From the IMG/VR virus record IMGVR_UViG_3300000553_000004, positions 124,001 to 188,000 of that record: 64,000 nucleotides of DNA; one strand, given 5' to 3'. The translations under genes were made by a program, and so were the position numbers. Every line of letters starts with the position of its first letter. Position 1 is the stretch's first letter. This document shows positions 1 through 8,100 of the stretch, piece after piece. The notes beneath the pieces were generated by a model, which was given only the letters and a program-made list of their open reading frames with translations, was not told the DNA's origin and searched no databases. This DNA is from a virus.

Positions 1-32
1 TTGATAGTTAATACAAACAATTAAACAAAATT

Positions 33-290
33 ATGGAAAAGACAACTAAATCTAAGAAACGTATCAAAAATTTGCCCGTGACGGGACAATTCTTCACGGC
101 TGATGCCAGCCTTAATGAAAAATTCGTTACGGTCAAACTACCATCAAGCGTGGCGCAGTATCTCGGCCTGACTGACTCTAAGGTGTTTTGGACTCCTATA
201 AACGGAGTGATTCAGCTCAGCGCCGGACAACCGAATATTGTTATTCCGCTCATGAGTGTCGGCGCAGACCAATTTGTTTCACATTCTTAA
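33..290 (+). CDS. Hypothetical 85-aa protein
   Basis: No family recognised. The N-terminus is Lys/Arg-rich (residues 1-12); there is no membrane segment or cysteine motif. It is the first gene of the amidoligase cluster and ends 6 bases before the next ATG. The A/T-rich sequence before the ATG has no Shine-Dalgarno site and resembles the TAGTTAAACAA-type leaders seen before 1704 and 20963, so its promoter probably lies just outside the window. Confidence 0.75.
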   Translation: MEKTTKSKKRIKNLPVTGQFFTADASLNEKFVTVKLPSSVAQYLGLTDSKVFWTPINGVIQLSAGQPNIVIPLMSVGADQFVSHS

Positions 291-296
291 AATATT

Positions 297-1157
297 ATGA
301 ATACCAAGGTTATAGATTTCACCATCGGCGCTGACCCCGAGCTTACTCTGTTGAGAGCTAACGGCGACGTTGTTGAGGCGGCAGATTACTGTTCGCTCGG
401 CGGTACCGGTGATGAGGAATTCGGCGCTGATGGTAATGGTTATACCTTCGAACTTAGACCGGCGCCGTCAAAAAATCCACTCCAAGTTGTTAATACAATT
501 CGTGATATCTTCGTCCGTAAGGTTATCAACGAATCTGAATTTCTTGAATTTAATTGGGTATCCGGTAGTTATCATTCTGGATATCCACTTGGCGGACACG
601 TTCACTTTGGACTTACCAATCGTCAAGTAAATTACACCGATGCTATTGCCAAATTGGACAATTATGTCGGCCTTGTGTGTTTGATGTTGGAGAATCGGAC
701 CGATGGTATCAATCGTCGACACAGTAATAGATATGGTTGTATGGGCGACTATCGTGTTCAACCGTGGGGACTTGAATACCGTTCAATGAGCAGTTGGTTA
801 TCTTCTCCGTACATTGCGTCGGCCATGCTGTGTCTTTCAAAAACCGTGATGTATGAGATGGTGAATAATTCAAAATTCGATTGGCATAAATTTGCGGTGA
901 AGTCGGATTTTCCGACCATGAATCACAAACGAATCATACCTTTGTTTCCTAAAATTTGGGAAGACATCACCAAGATGCATCTGTATCAGTTGTATAAACC
1001 GTATCTTGATTTGATTTATTTCCTTGTTACAAACAAACGTACTTGGTTGCCTACCACCAGCCTCAAAGATAACTGGGGTGTGATTGATATGACTCCCTGT
1101 ATTTCTAGTAAGATTAATATCGACTTAATCTGGAACCGTTTTAATGCTGAAAAATAA
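297..1157 (+). CDS. phiEco32-type amidoligase (COOH-NH2 ligase)
   Basis: Predicted ATP-dependent ligase joining a carboxylate to an amine, of the glutamine-synthetase/gamma-glutamyl-cysteine-ligase fold. Visible motifs: GADPE (11-15), DGNG (45-48) with FELRP (51-55), GGHVHFG (99-105), RYGCMGDYR (145-153) and GLEYRS (158-163), the acidic and basic residues expected to bind Mg-ATP. At 286 aa the length fits the phage family. It lies in a run with a class II glutamine amidotransferase (1704) and an ATP-grasp ligase (2547), the grouping described for phiEco32-like phages. The substrate is unknown; peptide, cell-wall or metabolite modification have been proposed for the family. Confidence 0.88.
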   Translation: MNTKVIDFTIGADPELTLLRANGDVVEAADYCSLGGTGDEEFGADGNGYTFELRPAPSKNPLQVVNTIRDIFVRKVINESEFLEFNWVSGSYHSGYPLGGHVHFGLTNRQVNYTDAIAKLDNYVGLVCLMLENRTDGINRRHSNRYGCMGDYRVQPWGLEYRSMSSWLSSPYIASAMLCLSKTVMYEMVNNSKFDWHKFAVKSDFPTMNHKRIIPLFPKIWEDITKMHLYQLYKPYLDLIYFLVTNKRTWLPTTSLKDNWGVIDMTPCISSKINIDLIWNRFNAEK

Positions 1158-1163
1158 TTGATT

Positions 1164-1652
1164 ATGATTACATATACCGAAGTAGATACCAACGTGGCGG
1201 AAATCGTGACGGAGACGAAGTTGTTTAATCTTAACACAATTAGGAAGTATCATATTTATGGACTTCGACAACTCGACAATCCACTGATACTTATTGAATA
1301 TTCCGCCAACCATTGTAGCGCAGAGTTTGTATCAAGATTGAATAGTTTGATTGAATTCTTTAAACTAAATGGAATTGATGCGTCCACTTTCGACGGTGGA
1401 GAATCTGACAAGGTTGATATTGGATTACGATTGGATTTAAGAAAGCATTTTAATGCCAATAAAAAACCACTGTTGGCCGCGTCCATAGTTTCAACTATTG
1501 TATATTGTTTGGAAGACCGCGTTGACATTGAACAAATGAAGAAACACAAATTGTCATGCATTCCAACGTTCGTAAATCAAAGTAGCGATACAAGTAAGCC
1601 TCTGTCTATCACCGGCGCCGGTAAGACCAAATCAGCCACGCTTGACTTATAA
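1164..1652 (+). CDS. Hypothetical protein in the amidoligase cluster
   Basis: A 162-aa protein of no recognised family. A TTG at 1158 is in frame, but the ATG at 1164, 6 bases after the amidoligase stop, is the likelier start. It looks like a soluble alpha/beta protein without cysteine clusters. The end of the gene (CTT GAC TTA TAA) overlaps the -35 of the promoter for the amidotransferase gene. Its position between amidoligase and amidotransferase suggests a role in the same pathway, but nothing in the sequence shows it. Confidence 0.8.
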   Translation: MITYTEVDTNVAEIVTETKLFNLNTIRKYHIYGLRQLDNPLILIEYSANHCSAEFVSRLNSLIEFFKLNGIDASTFDGGESDKVDIGLRLDLRKHFNANKKPLLAASIVSTIVYCLEDRVDIEQMKKHKLSCIPTFVNQSSDTSKPLSITGAGKTKSATLDL

Positions 1653-1669
1653 TATAATTCAACTACAAT
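1642..1669 (+). promoter_or_regulatory. Promoter with short leader for amidotransferase gene
   Basis: TTGACT-N16-TACAAT. The predicted +1 is near 1676, giving an A-rich leader of about 28 bases (ACAGTTAAACAATCAACC) before the ATG at 1704, so this is one of the few leadered mRNAs. No Shine-Dalgarno site is visible. Confidence 0.6.
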
Positions 1670-1703
1670 CATAACAGTTAAACAATCAACCAAATAAAAT
1701 AAA

Positions 1704-2498
1704 ATGTGTCGTATCGCAGCATTTCCCCCCGGCTTCTCGAAGTCGGAAGCAGTTAAAATACTGGCCAATTTTGAGAATAAGAACACTGACGGAACGGGCT
1801 CGGTCTATCTCAAGGATGGTAAGTTTGTAGTCGACAAGTGGGCGAAACCATTTAGTCAAATTGTGAAGACAAAGCCGAATTTTCTGTCACATATGCCTTA
1901 TAGTGATAGTTGGACGTTGGTACACCTTCGGGCCGCCTCTCATGGTGGTAATAGTCAACAGAATACCCATCCATTTCTCGTTGGTAATTGGGCGTTCATT
2001 CACAACGGCATTTGGAGTGAACACAATTTGGTTCGGTTGGCAATCTCCAATCAAGTCACGATGACGGGCGAAACTGACAGTGAAGTCGCAGCTCATTTTT
2101 GGAATATCGTCGGCCCCAAGAAGTTTGCCGAGACGGTTGAGTTTGGTGGTGTGTTTATGGGACTTCACCGCAATGGTAAATTGTGGGTGGCAAAGACGAG
2201 TGGCGACTTGGAAATCAAAGCTCTGAAACATCACAGGATTGTCTTGGCGTCCGAATTCGACCATCAGGTATATGAAAAGACGGTTGACGCCTTGAAAGGT
2301 TGGTATCAATTTAGTAAGGATGGTTGTTATGTGAGCCACAAGGAAAACCGTAGTCGCTGGAGTTCCGAATATCCGTATCGTGGTTCGGCATCGTCGAGTG
2401 GGACGGCTTATGAAAGTAGTTTTGGTGGTTCAGGTCGTTCATCTGATTATATTGGTAATAATCAACACACGACTTGTTACGGTGGTTGTGGAGATTAA
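1704..2498 (+). CDS. Class II glutamine amidotransferase
   Basis: Ntn-hydrolase domain predicted to release ammonia from glutamine. Cys2 follows the initiator Met (MCRIAAF) and is the expected nucleophile after Met removal. HLRAAS (74-79), NTHPF (87-91), HNG (100-102) and TDSE (124-127) match the glutamine-binding and oxyanion motifs of the class II family. After about residue 220 the tail is Ser/Gly/Tyr-rich and low in complexity. It probably feeds ammonia to the neighbouring amidoligase or ATP-grasp enzyme. Confidence 0.88.
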   Translation: MCRIAAFPPGFSKSEAVKILANFENKNTDGTGSVYLKDGKFVVDKWAKPFSQIVKTKPNFLSHMPYSDSWTLVHLRAASHGGNSQQNTHPFLVGNWAFIHNGIWSEHNLVRLAISNQVTMTGETDSEVAAHFWNIVGPKKFAETVEFGGVFMGLHRNGKLWVAKTSGDLEIKALKHHRIVLASEFDHQVYEKTVDALKGWYQFSKDGCYVSHKENRSRWSSEYPYRGSASSSGTAYESSFGGSGRSSDYIGNNQHTTCYGGCGD

Positions 2499-2546
2499 AT
2501 TTTAACAAAGAACGCTAGTATTAAACAATTAACAGACCCGATTTTT

Positions 2547-3401
2547 ATGACAATTAAAGTTTTGACAATTAACAGTGAACGTGATTCCGCCAGTCTTCTC
2601 GGTTACAAAACCGAAACTTATTATGGAGACTTCGTTCACAAATCCGACAACGACGTGGTAATTCGTTGGGGTAATAGTCGTGGTGTGTATGACCCAACGG
2701 CGATTCACAAAATCGATTTCAAACACGTAGTCAATCCGGCTAAGAATATCCGTAGTAATTGTGAAAAGGCAAAGGCTACCAAACTTTTGTCACAGGTGGT
2801 AAACGTTCCTACCTTGTGGGAAAAATCTGTTCCCGCTGGTGTGTTGGCAGTTGTCCGCCCGTTCGAACATTCCGCTGGTCGTGGGTTTTCTGTAAAGAAA
2901 GGCCCGTTCAAACTTGAAGAAGGAACTTATGCCACACGTTATTTGGATGTTACAAAAGTGGGAGCCGAATATCGTGTGTGGTTCTGTGGCAATAGAACTA
3001 TGGTAGGCAAACGTGTCAAGATGCAGTGTAACGAAGAGCAGGAACACCCCTGTCGTTCGTTGTGGGGTTATCAATTCAGTGACACAATTTCCAAAGATTT
3101 ACACGTCCAAACGATTCTGGCGGCCAAGAAAATTGGATTGGAGTTTGGGGCGGCGGATGTTCTATTTCACAAAGGAAAGTGGTATTTCCTCGAACTAAAC
3201 TCAGCTCCGTCACTCGACCATCGAATTGTCCGTGAATTTTATCAAACAAACTTGAAGTTGTTGATTGAGAAGAAATTCTCCAAGGTTCAGGAAACATTGG
3301 TGCCGGTTATCGAAGTGGTGAAACCTACGGAGTCAAAAAAAAAAGATTCTCCCGTCGCCGTCGAAGTGGGTAACGGATTGGTTGCAGCAACTACGGGCTA
3401 A
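2547..3401 (+). CDS. ATP-grasp ligase of the amidoligase cluster
   Basis: A 284-aa ATP-grasp (RimK-like) enzyme expected to activate a carboxylate as acyl-phosphate. Motifs: RPFEHSAGRG (104-113, nucleotide loop), EYRVWFCG (141-148), GAADV (201-205) and ELNSAPS (216-222) with the metal-binding Glu and Asn. The last 30 residues are a Lys- and Val-rich tail encoded through a run of ten A (3335-3344), a likely slippage point. It forms a triad with the amidoligase (297) and amidotransferase (1704). Its partner substrate is unknown. Confidence 0.88.
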   Translation: MTIKVLTINSERDSASLLGYKTETYYGDFVHKSDNDVVIRWGNSRGVYDPTAIHKIDFKHVVNPAKNIRSNCEKAKATKLLSQVVNVPTLWEKSVPAGVLAVVRPFEHSAGRGFSVKKGPFKLEEGTYATRYLDVTKVGAEYRVWFCGNRTMVGKRVKMQCNEEQEHPCRSLWGYQFSDTISKDLHVQTILAAKKIGLEFGAADVLFHKGKWYFLELNSAPSLDHRIVREFYQTNLKLLIEKKFSKVQETLVPVIEVVKPTESKKKDSPVAVEVGNGLVAATTG

Positions 3402-3416
3402 AATCACTAACATATT

Positions 3417-3659
3417 ATGACCACACAAGCACCGCCAAGACTTTTACCGGCTCCAATAATTCCTACAAGTATTGTCTGTAAGACTTGTAAGGAAGAAACA
3501 GGGCTGACATTGGAAACAATCGTTGATATGCCGATTGACACTCATATCTGTTGCCCTATTTGTGGTGCTATGATATACTCATGTCTGCCTGAAAGACCGG
3601 CCGCTTACGTTTACACCGGCACAGGTCAATCAAGTCACATTTACGACGATTATGACTGA
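3417..3659 (+). CDS. Small zinc-ribbon protein
   Basis: An 80-aa protein with CKTC (21-24) and CCPIC (about 44-48), a likely four-cysteine zinc ribbon. The N-terminus is Pro-rich and the acidic C-terminus ends YDDYD. It overlaps the following methyltransferase gene by 8 bases, so translation is probably coupled. Function unknown. Confidence 0.8.
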   Translation: MTTQAPPRLLPAPIIPTSIVCKTCKEETGLTLETIVDMPIDTHICCPICGAMIYSCLPERPAAYVYTGTGQSSHIYDDYD

Positions 3660-4287
3660 TAAAAACCGAAATCAAAGACCGGTAGTTCAAGCGCCAGACA
3701 TTTATGGGAAGAATTCAAAACCGTTGGGTAAGTATCCGGCGATTGTTTTGACCAATCCCAAGTATTCAGCGAATGTCGGAGCGGCCTTGAGAGCGGCTTC
3801 GTGTTTCGGTGCCAAACAACTTTGGTGGACTGACAATCGTGTCAGACTTGAGGAAGGCGAACGTCTTCCCCGTGAAGAAAGGTTGAAAGGTTACAAGGAT
3901 GTTGAACTACGTCAGTTCGATTATCCATTTGAACACTTCAAGGGCGCAACGCCTGTCGCTTTGGAACTATTGCCGGGGTCTGAATGTCTCTTTGATTTTG
4001 TCCATCCCGAAAACGCCGTGTATGTCTTTGGGCCGGAAGACGGTTCGATTGACCAAGTGACTCGTAGATTTTGTCATAGGTTTGTCACCATCCCCACGAA
4101 ACATTGCACTAATCTGGCCGCCGCGGTATATCTCGTTCTGTATGACCGAATGATTAAACATTATCAGGCGACTGGTGAAATGCTTGAACTAAATGAACAT
4201 CGTGGATTCATTGGCGACAGTGAACAAACCAATGGCGACGTGTGGAACGACATTCACGAATACAAGAACGGAAAGGCATTTGTATAA
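3652..4287 (+). CDS. SPOUT (TrmH/SpoU-type) RNA methyltransferase
   Basis: Predicted S-adenosylmethionine-dependent 2'-O-ribose methyltransferase acting on tRNA or rRNA. All three SPOUT motifs are visible: NPKYSANVGAALRA (35-48), VFGPEDGS (125-132) and IPT...TNLAAAVYLVLYD (147-165), which form the trefoil knot and SAM site. At 211 aa it is a minimal SPOUT domain plus a short tail. With the tRNA genes and RNA ligases of this window it fits an RNA-modification and repair theme; the target nucleotide cannot be predicted. Confidence 0.88.
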   Translation: MTDKNRNQRPVVQAPDIYGKNSKPLGKYPAIVLTNPKYSANVGAALRAASCFGAKQLWWTDNRVRLEEGERLPREERLKGYKDVELRQFDYPFEHFKGATPVALELLPGSECLFDFVHPENAVYVFGPEDGSIDQVTRRFCHRFVTIPTKHCTNLAAAVYLVLYDRMIKHYQATGEMLELNEHRGFIGDSEQTNGDVWNDIHEYKNGKAFV

Positions 4288-4290
4288 TTT

Positions 4291-4542
4291 ATGGCAGCGA
4301 CTAGACAAGACATTAAACGTTGGTTGACCGAGAATGTTCCAGACAAAGCCACGCACATGGCGGTTGTTTGTGATACATTTGATTGGGATGATTTTCCTGT
4401 CTATGTCTCCGAAGGTGAAGATGCCAGAGAAAAATTAGCAAAATACCAACGTGGCGAAAACATGACTCAACTCATGGAAGTCTATGACTTGAGAAAAAAC
4501 ATTGAAGAACAACTGAATCAGACACGTTGTTTTAACTATTAA
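4291..4542 (+). CDS. Hypothetical 83-aa protein
   Basis: No family recognised. It is acidic, with a helical C-terminal half (about residues 50-78) and FDWDDFPVYVSEGED in the middle, the look of a small alpha/beta phage protein. It starts 3 bases after the methyltransferase stop without a Shine-Dalgarno site. Confidence 0.75.
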   Translation: MAATRQDIKRWLTENVPDKATHMAVVCDTFDWDDFPVYVSEGEDAREKLAKYQRGENMTQLMEVYDLRKNIEEQLNQTRCFNY

Positions 4543-4545
4543 AAA

Positions 4546-4719
4546 GTGAAAATTGTCCACAAAATCAAACAGGTGACTCTTATTGAAGGAAAGAAATCCG
4601 AATTCAATAAGGCAAAGAAACACCTTGCGAAAGAAGGTCTGACTGAAATTGACCATGTATTTTCAAAGGGAACTGGTGATTTTTGGATTATTGGTGAAAA
4701 GGTTTTGACAAAGGTATGA
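4546..4719 (+). CDS. Small basic protein, GTG start
   Basis: A 57-aa frame starting with GTG at 4546, 3 bases after the previous stop. It is Lys-rich (about one residue in five) and ends FWIIGEKVLTKV. The stop overlaps the ATG of the RNA ligase as ATGA, which supports it as a real operon member. Function unknown. Confidence 0.65.
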   Translation: MKIVHKIKQVTLIEGKKSEFNKAKKHLAKEGLTEIDHVFSKGTGDFWIIGEKVLTKV

Positions 4720-5390
4720 CAGAATATCCGACAATCATTAATTCAAGTAAGGCGCCTCGCGGACATTGTGTGGGCTTCGTGAAGTTTGATGGAAGTAACT
4801 TCCGTGCGAAATACACACAGAAACAAGGGTTCAATCTGTATGGTTCTCGTCGTGAATTGATTGATGAATCTCACCCGTTTCTTGGTGAGGCAGTTACCAT
4901 TTTCAAACGTGACTACCAAGCCGTCTTGACTGAAAAGTTCAAGAAAGACAAGGAATTGAGAAATGAAAGAGAAATCGTTGTCTATGGTGAATTCTTTGGA
5001 GCAAAGTCTTTCGCTGGTATTCATCAGCCTGACGACCCGAAGGAATTGGTAATCTTTGATGTATTGGTTGGTCATAAGAATCATTGGTTCTATACGCCGA
5101 TGGATTTCATTGAAGAATTTCAGTCTCTTGTGAAGACTCCACCTGTTCTTTACTTGGGTAACATGAATGACGAATTGATTGAACAGGTCAGAACAGGTGC
5201 CTACACCGCTGAATTTCACAAACAAACCGGTAACAAGTTCAAGTTGTTTGAAGGATTAGTTTGTAAGGGAACGCAGACAAGAGGCGATTTCCGTGGTAAG
5301 GTGTGGATGTGTAAAATTAAAACAAATGAATACTTCGACGCTTTGAGAAGTCGTTGGGGTGAGGAAGGAATCAAAAAATATGGAGAATAG
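4716..5390 (+). CDS. RNA ligase, Rnl2-like nucleotidyltransferase
   Basis: A 224-aa covalent nucleotidyltransferase predicted to adenylate itself and seal RNA ends. Motif I KFDG has the lysine nucleophile at 23, motif III YGEFFG is at 90-95, motif IV EGLVCKG at 179-185 and motif V KVWMCKIKT at 195-203. There is no extra C-terminal domain, so it is a minimal ligase core. It is the first of three RNA ligases in the window (others at 10456 and 27746). Use in tRNA repair after anticodon-nuclease attack is an inference from T4. Confidence 0.85.
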   Translation: MTEYPTIINSSKAPRGHCVGFVKFDGSNFRAKYTQKQGFNLYGSRRELIDESHPFLGEAVTIFKRDYQAVLTEKFKKDKELRNEREIVVYGEFFGAKSFAGIHQPDDPKELVIFDVLVGHKNHWFYTPMDFIEEFQSLVKTPPVLYLGNMNDELIEQVRTGAYTAEFHKQTGNKFKLFEGLVCKGTQTRGDFRGKVWMCKIKTNEYFDALRSRWGEEGIKKYGE

Positions 5391-5565
5391 AATTCCATTG
5401 ACTCTTGATGAACGACGTGAATTGTTACACGAATTTCACTGGCCGAAGGCCAAATTTCCAAATCAAAAATTTGTTGTAGGCACCGGACTAAAATCGGAAT
5501 GTGATTTTTACAAAATTCCACATTACAAAGACGAAGTAGAAACATTTCTAAAAACAATCAAATAA
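5380..5565 (+). CDS. Hypothetical 61-aa protein
   Basis: The ATG at 5380 lies inside the last codons of the RNA ligase (AAATATGGAGAATAG), an 11-base overlap. An upstream in-frame GTG at 5359 is less likely. It is a small soluble protein (LTLDERRELLHEFHWP near the N-terminus) of unknown function, probably translationally coupled to the ligase. Confidence 0.7.
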   Translation: MENRIPLTLDERRELLHEFHWPKAKFPNQKFVVGTGLKSECDFYKIPHYKDEVETFLKTIK

Positions 5566-5567
5566 TT

Positions 5568-5741
5568 ATGAAAAAATTGAAATGGTATCACTATGCTGCC
5601 AAAGTAATAATGGTTGGAATATCACTTCCACTATTTCCACTATTGGTAATCATCGCTTTATCCAGTGGCAGTCATCCACTTGCAATATATAAATGTATGT
5701 GGTATGACAATTACAGTCCGTCAACCGACAGTTATGACTGA
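5568..5741 (+). CDS. Small single-pass membrane protein
   Basis: A 57-aa frame with one hydrophobic segment (about residues 12-33, VIMVGISLPLFPLLVIIAL) behind a basic N-terminus (MKKLKWYHY). The start is AATTATG two bases after the previous stop; its end overlaps the next gene by 8 bases. Function unknown. Confidence 0.65.
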   Translation: MKKLKWYHYAAKVIMVGISLPLFPLLVIIALSSGSHPLAIYKCMWYDNYSPSTDSYD

Positions 5742-5916
5742 TAACTATGGAAAATACAATCCGTGTGGTCATAAGTTGTTGTTAGGTGGAATGTTTTCAT
5801 TTTTACCAATCAAGACGATTGACAAACTTCTTGACTTGCCATTTTTTAAAGACCGTGATACCGTGTTCTGTGTTAAGTGTGGTCAAATGTATTGGAAACG
5901 GAAAGTCATCAAATGA
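5734..5916 (+). CDS. Small zinc-binding protein
   Basis: A 60-aa protein. The ATG at 5734 overlaps the preceding stop. It has a CGH near the N-terminus (11-13) and CVKCGQ near residue 48, plausibly one zinc site, and a basic end (WKRKVIK). Its own stop overlaps the next ATG as ATGA. Function unknown. Confidence 0.7.
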   Translation: MTDNYGKYNPCGHKLLLGGMFSFLPIKTIDKLLDLPFFKDRDTVFCVKCGQMYWKRKVIK

Positions 5917-6251
5917 TATTTCACCTTGTCAACGTTGAAATGAATGGAACTGACGCCGCCGCGTCAGCCAGAACGATTTTCAATTTCTTCGTATTCCAAC
6001 AAGAGGCGGCGATTGTTCATTACGCTGACGCAAAGGGCGACTACGAAGGCGCCTTGGCGGCGAACAAACGAGCAGAAGAAGTTTACAACGAAGAATCACA
6101 AGGTTTGGGATTTGGGCCAACACTCCCATACAAACCTTACAACATTGAACAAAAGAAACTCGAAATGGAGAAGGCGAAGAAAGACTTGGAAGACACAAGA
6201 CGATTATTGGCCTTTGTCCGTGAACGATTTGTTGAAAAATTTATACAATGA
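5913..6251 (+). CDS. Hypothetical helical protein
   Basis: A 112-aa protein from the ATG at 5913 (ATGA overlap). It is Ala/Glu/Lys-rich and mostly helical, with a probable coiled coil in the last 40 residues (QKKLEMEKAKKDLEDTRR). A longer start at 5877 would overlap the previous gene and is not needed. Function unknown. Confidence 0.75.
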   Translation: MIFHLVNVEMNGTDAAASARTIFNFFVFQQEAAIVHYADAKGDYEGALAANKRAEEVYNEESQGLGFGPTLPYKPYNIEQKKLEMEKAKKDLEDTRRLLAFVRERFVEKFIQ

Positions 6252-6254
6252 TTT

Positions 6255-6791
6255 ATGAATGAAATCAGATATGAGACTCCAATTGCCGATGTTGATTGGA
6301 CATTACCAAGCATCTTCCTAGCCGGCCCCACGGTCAGGGGGCACCAACCCCACCTTACTTCATGGAGATTTGAAGCTGTCAAAATTCTCAAAGAAAAGGG
6401 ATTCAAGGGCAACGTCATCATTCCTGAATTCACCGACAAGACCGAATCTGATAAGTATCGTTATGACATTCCTGTTTGGGAATTCGGCGGACTTACCAAT
6501 AGTCATGTTATTCTCTTTTGGATTCCAAGAACCCGTGAATTGATTGGCTTAACTACCAACCACGAACACGGTTATTGGATGGGCAGAGACAGAAGCAAAG
6601 TCGTCTATGGACGGCCTGACGACGCCTATCGCATGACTTACCTTGACATTATGTGGGTTGAGGATGCCAAGTTGAAAGGATTCAAATGTCCAATCTACAA
6701 TAAGTTGGACAAAACAATTGACGCCGCATTGCCGTTGGTCGAAGAACAGTTGTTAAAACAACGACGTGCCGACGCCGGCGTTTGTGCTTGA
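6255..6791 (+). CDS. Nucleoside 2-deoxyribosyltransferase-like protein
   Basis: A 178-aa Rossmann-like protein with IFLAGPT (20-26), a central SWR..A..IL segment, VIIPEF (54-59), and NSHVILFWIPR (82-92) followed by LTTNHEHGYWMG (98-109). This pattern fits the phage nucleoside 2-deoxyribosyltransferase-like family (Nuc_deoxyri_tr2), which acts on the N-glycosidic bond of nucleosides or nucleotides. Role in modified-base synthesis or NAD/nucleotide turnover is not decidable from sequence. It ends the first + strand block. Confidence 0.78.
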   Translation: MNEIRYETPIADVDWTLPSIFLAGPTVRGHQPHLTSWRFEAVKILKEKGFKGNVIIPEFTDKTESDKYRYDIPVWEFGGLTNSHVILFWIPRTRELIGLTTNHEHGYWMGRDRSKVVYGRPDDAYRMTYLDIMWVEDAKLKGFKCPIYNKLDKTIDAALPLVEEQLLKQRRADAGVCA

Positions 6792-6829
6792 TTGGTTCTC
6801 TTGTTGAAGAAATTCAAGGAGCAAGAGAA

Positions 6830-7537
6830 TCATTCAATCCTCTTTACGTTACAAGGAATCTTGTCAAATTCCAAGTTCCATTTCTTACACAATTCCAAAC
6901 ACTTGCGATAAGCCAAGAAGGCTTCTTGCTCGTTGGAACTCTGTGAGAGAGCCTTGAGTTTCTTTAACTTTTTGAATTCATTGTGGGTGAGATTACCGTA
7001 AATAAAGGTATCCATTTCCGCAGGGTCATTGGTATTTTCTTCATTAATTACGTCATCGAAATCCACTTCTTCGTCATCATATCCATCAGGCAATTTGTCC
7101 ACGATGCCTTTGATGTATAGGTCAATCAATTCACTCTTGGCAAATCCGGCGTCAGTGAATTGTTTCAAGAATTCGTGTATGATTTCTTCTTGGCTCTTTT
7201 TCGGAGCAACTTCCTCGTCTCTCAAAGAGAAGAACAAATAGTTAAGAATTGGGGTGTGTCTTGTTGGGATGTATTTGCCACGCAAATCTGGGTCAGCAAC
7301 GCCGGTAGGATTGACCTTACCTTCACCAAGTAATTTCTGATAGATTTTATCACCGGCATCAATTTCCCTCTGGTATTTTTCAGAGTATTGGGCTGATGTA
7401 TTGATAAGACTCTGCTTGTCTTTCTGTAAATCGTCGCCTCGTTTCTTTAGTGCGGCGGCATAGTCAGGGTCATCACGAAGGATTGCCATCAATGAATATG
7501 TGGCCGCCGGTGGAGTAAAGTCTTTTTCGTCTTCCAT
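6830..7537 (-). CDS. Hypothetical 235-aa acidic protein
   Basis: No family recognised. It is a lone minus-strand gene between two plus-strand blocks. Helix-rich with an acidic stretch (YDDEEVDFDDVINEEN, about 153-168) and a Lys/Leu-rich C-terminus. It has its own promoter: TATAAT preceded by TG at 7543-7548 on the minus strand, 5 bases from the ATG, which would again give a nearly leaderless mRNA. Confidence 0.85.
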   Translation of the reverse strand: MEDEKDFTPPAATYSLMAILRDDPDYAAALKKRGDDLQKDKQSLINTSAQYSEKYQREIDAGDKIYQKLLGEGKVNPTGVADPDLRGKYIPTRHTPILNYLFFSLRDEEVAPKKSQEEIIHEFLKQFTDAGFAKSELIDLYIKGIVDKLPDGYDDEEVDFDDVINEENTNDPAEMDTFIYGNLTHNEFKKLKKLKALSQSSNEQEAFLAYRKCLELCKKWNLEFDKIPCNVKRIE

Positions 7538-7542
7538 AATTT

Positions 7543-7570
7543 ATTATACATACGGGGATACGGGTCGAAA
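7543..7570 (-). promoter_or_regulatory. Extended -10 promoter for the 6830-7537 gene
   Basis: Minus strand: a weak -35 (TTTCGA), 16 bases, then TATAAT with TG one base upstream; the -10 ends 5 bases before the ATG. The poor -35 makes this copy differ from the GCTTGAC family. Confidence 0.5.
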
Positions 7571-7589
7571 CGCTTATTTTATAAGACGC

Positions 7590-7619
7590 TTGACACCATA
7601 GGGGTAGGGGTGGTATCAT
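7590..7619 (+). promoter_or_regulatory. Leaderless-type promoter for 7627 gene
   Basis: TTGACA-N18-TATCAT with a -10 to ATG gap of 7; a long spacer compared with the usual 16. Confidence 0.6.
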
Positions 7620-7626
7620 ATCCACT

Positions 7627-8100
7627 ATGATATACTGGTTCATTGGTCAACCCGCATGTGGTAAAACCACATTGGCAAAAATGTTGAAACAACGTATACC
7701 GTCCTCTCTATATTTGGATGGTGATGAACTCCGTCGTATTTGCAAGACCAACAATCCAGTCACCCACTTTACAAGGGAATGGCGTGAGGAACAAACGAGA
7801 ATTTTACAAAGGTTTGTCGCCTATATCGCCGACCAAGGTATTACTGTAATAATTGCCACGGTCAATCCTTACCGTAATATCCGTGAGGAATTCAAACAGA
7901 CTCGGGTTGATATACATGAGATTTACGTTCACAAGAATGTCAGGCGTTCCCGCGAAAGTTTCAATGCCTCTGATTATGAACCACCTACACAGAATTTCAT
8001 TGACATTGACACGACGACTGACACAGTTGAAAAGTCATTTGCCAAAGTCTTGATGGCTACCACGCTTGACACGAAAGAATCTTGTGGTAGTCTTCCGTAA
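7627..8100 (+). CDS. APS-kinase-like P-loop kinase
   Basis: A 157-aa P-loop kinase. Walker A GQPACGKTT (7-15) and DGDELR (31-36) match the adenylylsulfate (APS) kinase family, as does the later ITVIIATVNPYRNIREEF region. In a phage it may phosphorylate a nucleotide or RNA 5' end instead of APS; that is inference, prompted by the three RNA ligases and the HAD phosphatase at 13297. It ends TAATG, sharing one base with the next ATG. Confidence 0.82.
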   Translation: MIYWFIGQPACGKTTLAKMLKQRIPSSLYLDGDELRRICKTNNPVTHFTREWREEQTRILQRFVAYIADQGITVIIATVNPYRNIREEFKQTRVDIHEIYVHKNVRRSRESFNASDYEPPTQNFIDIDTTTDTVEKSFAKVLMATTLDTKESCGSLP

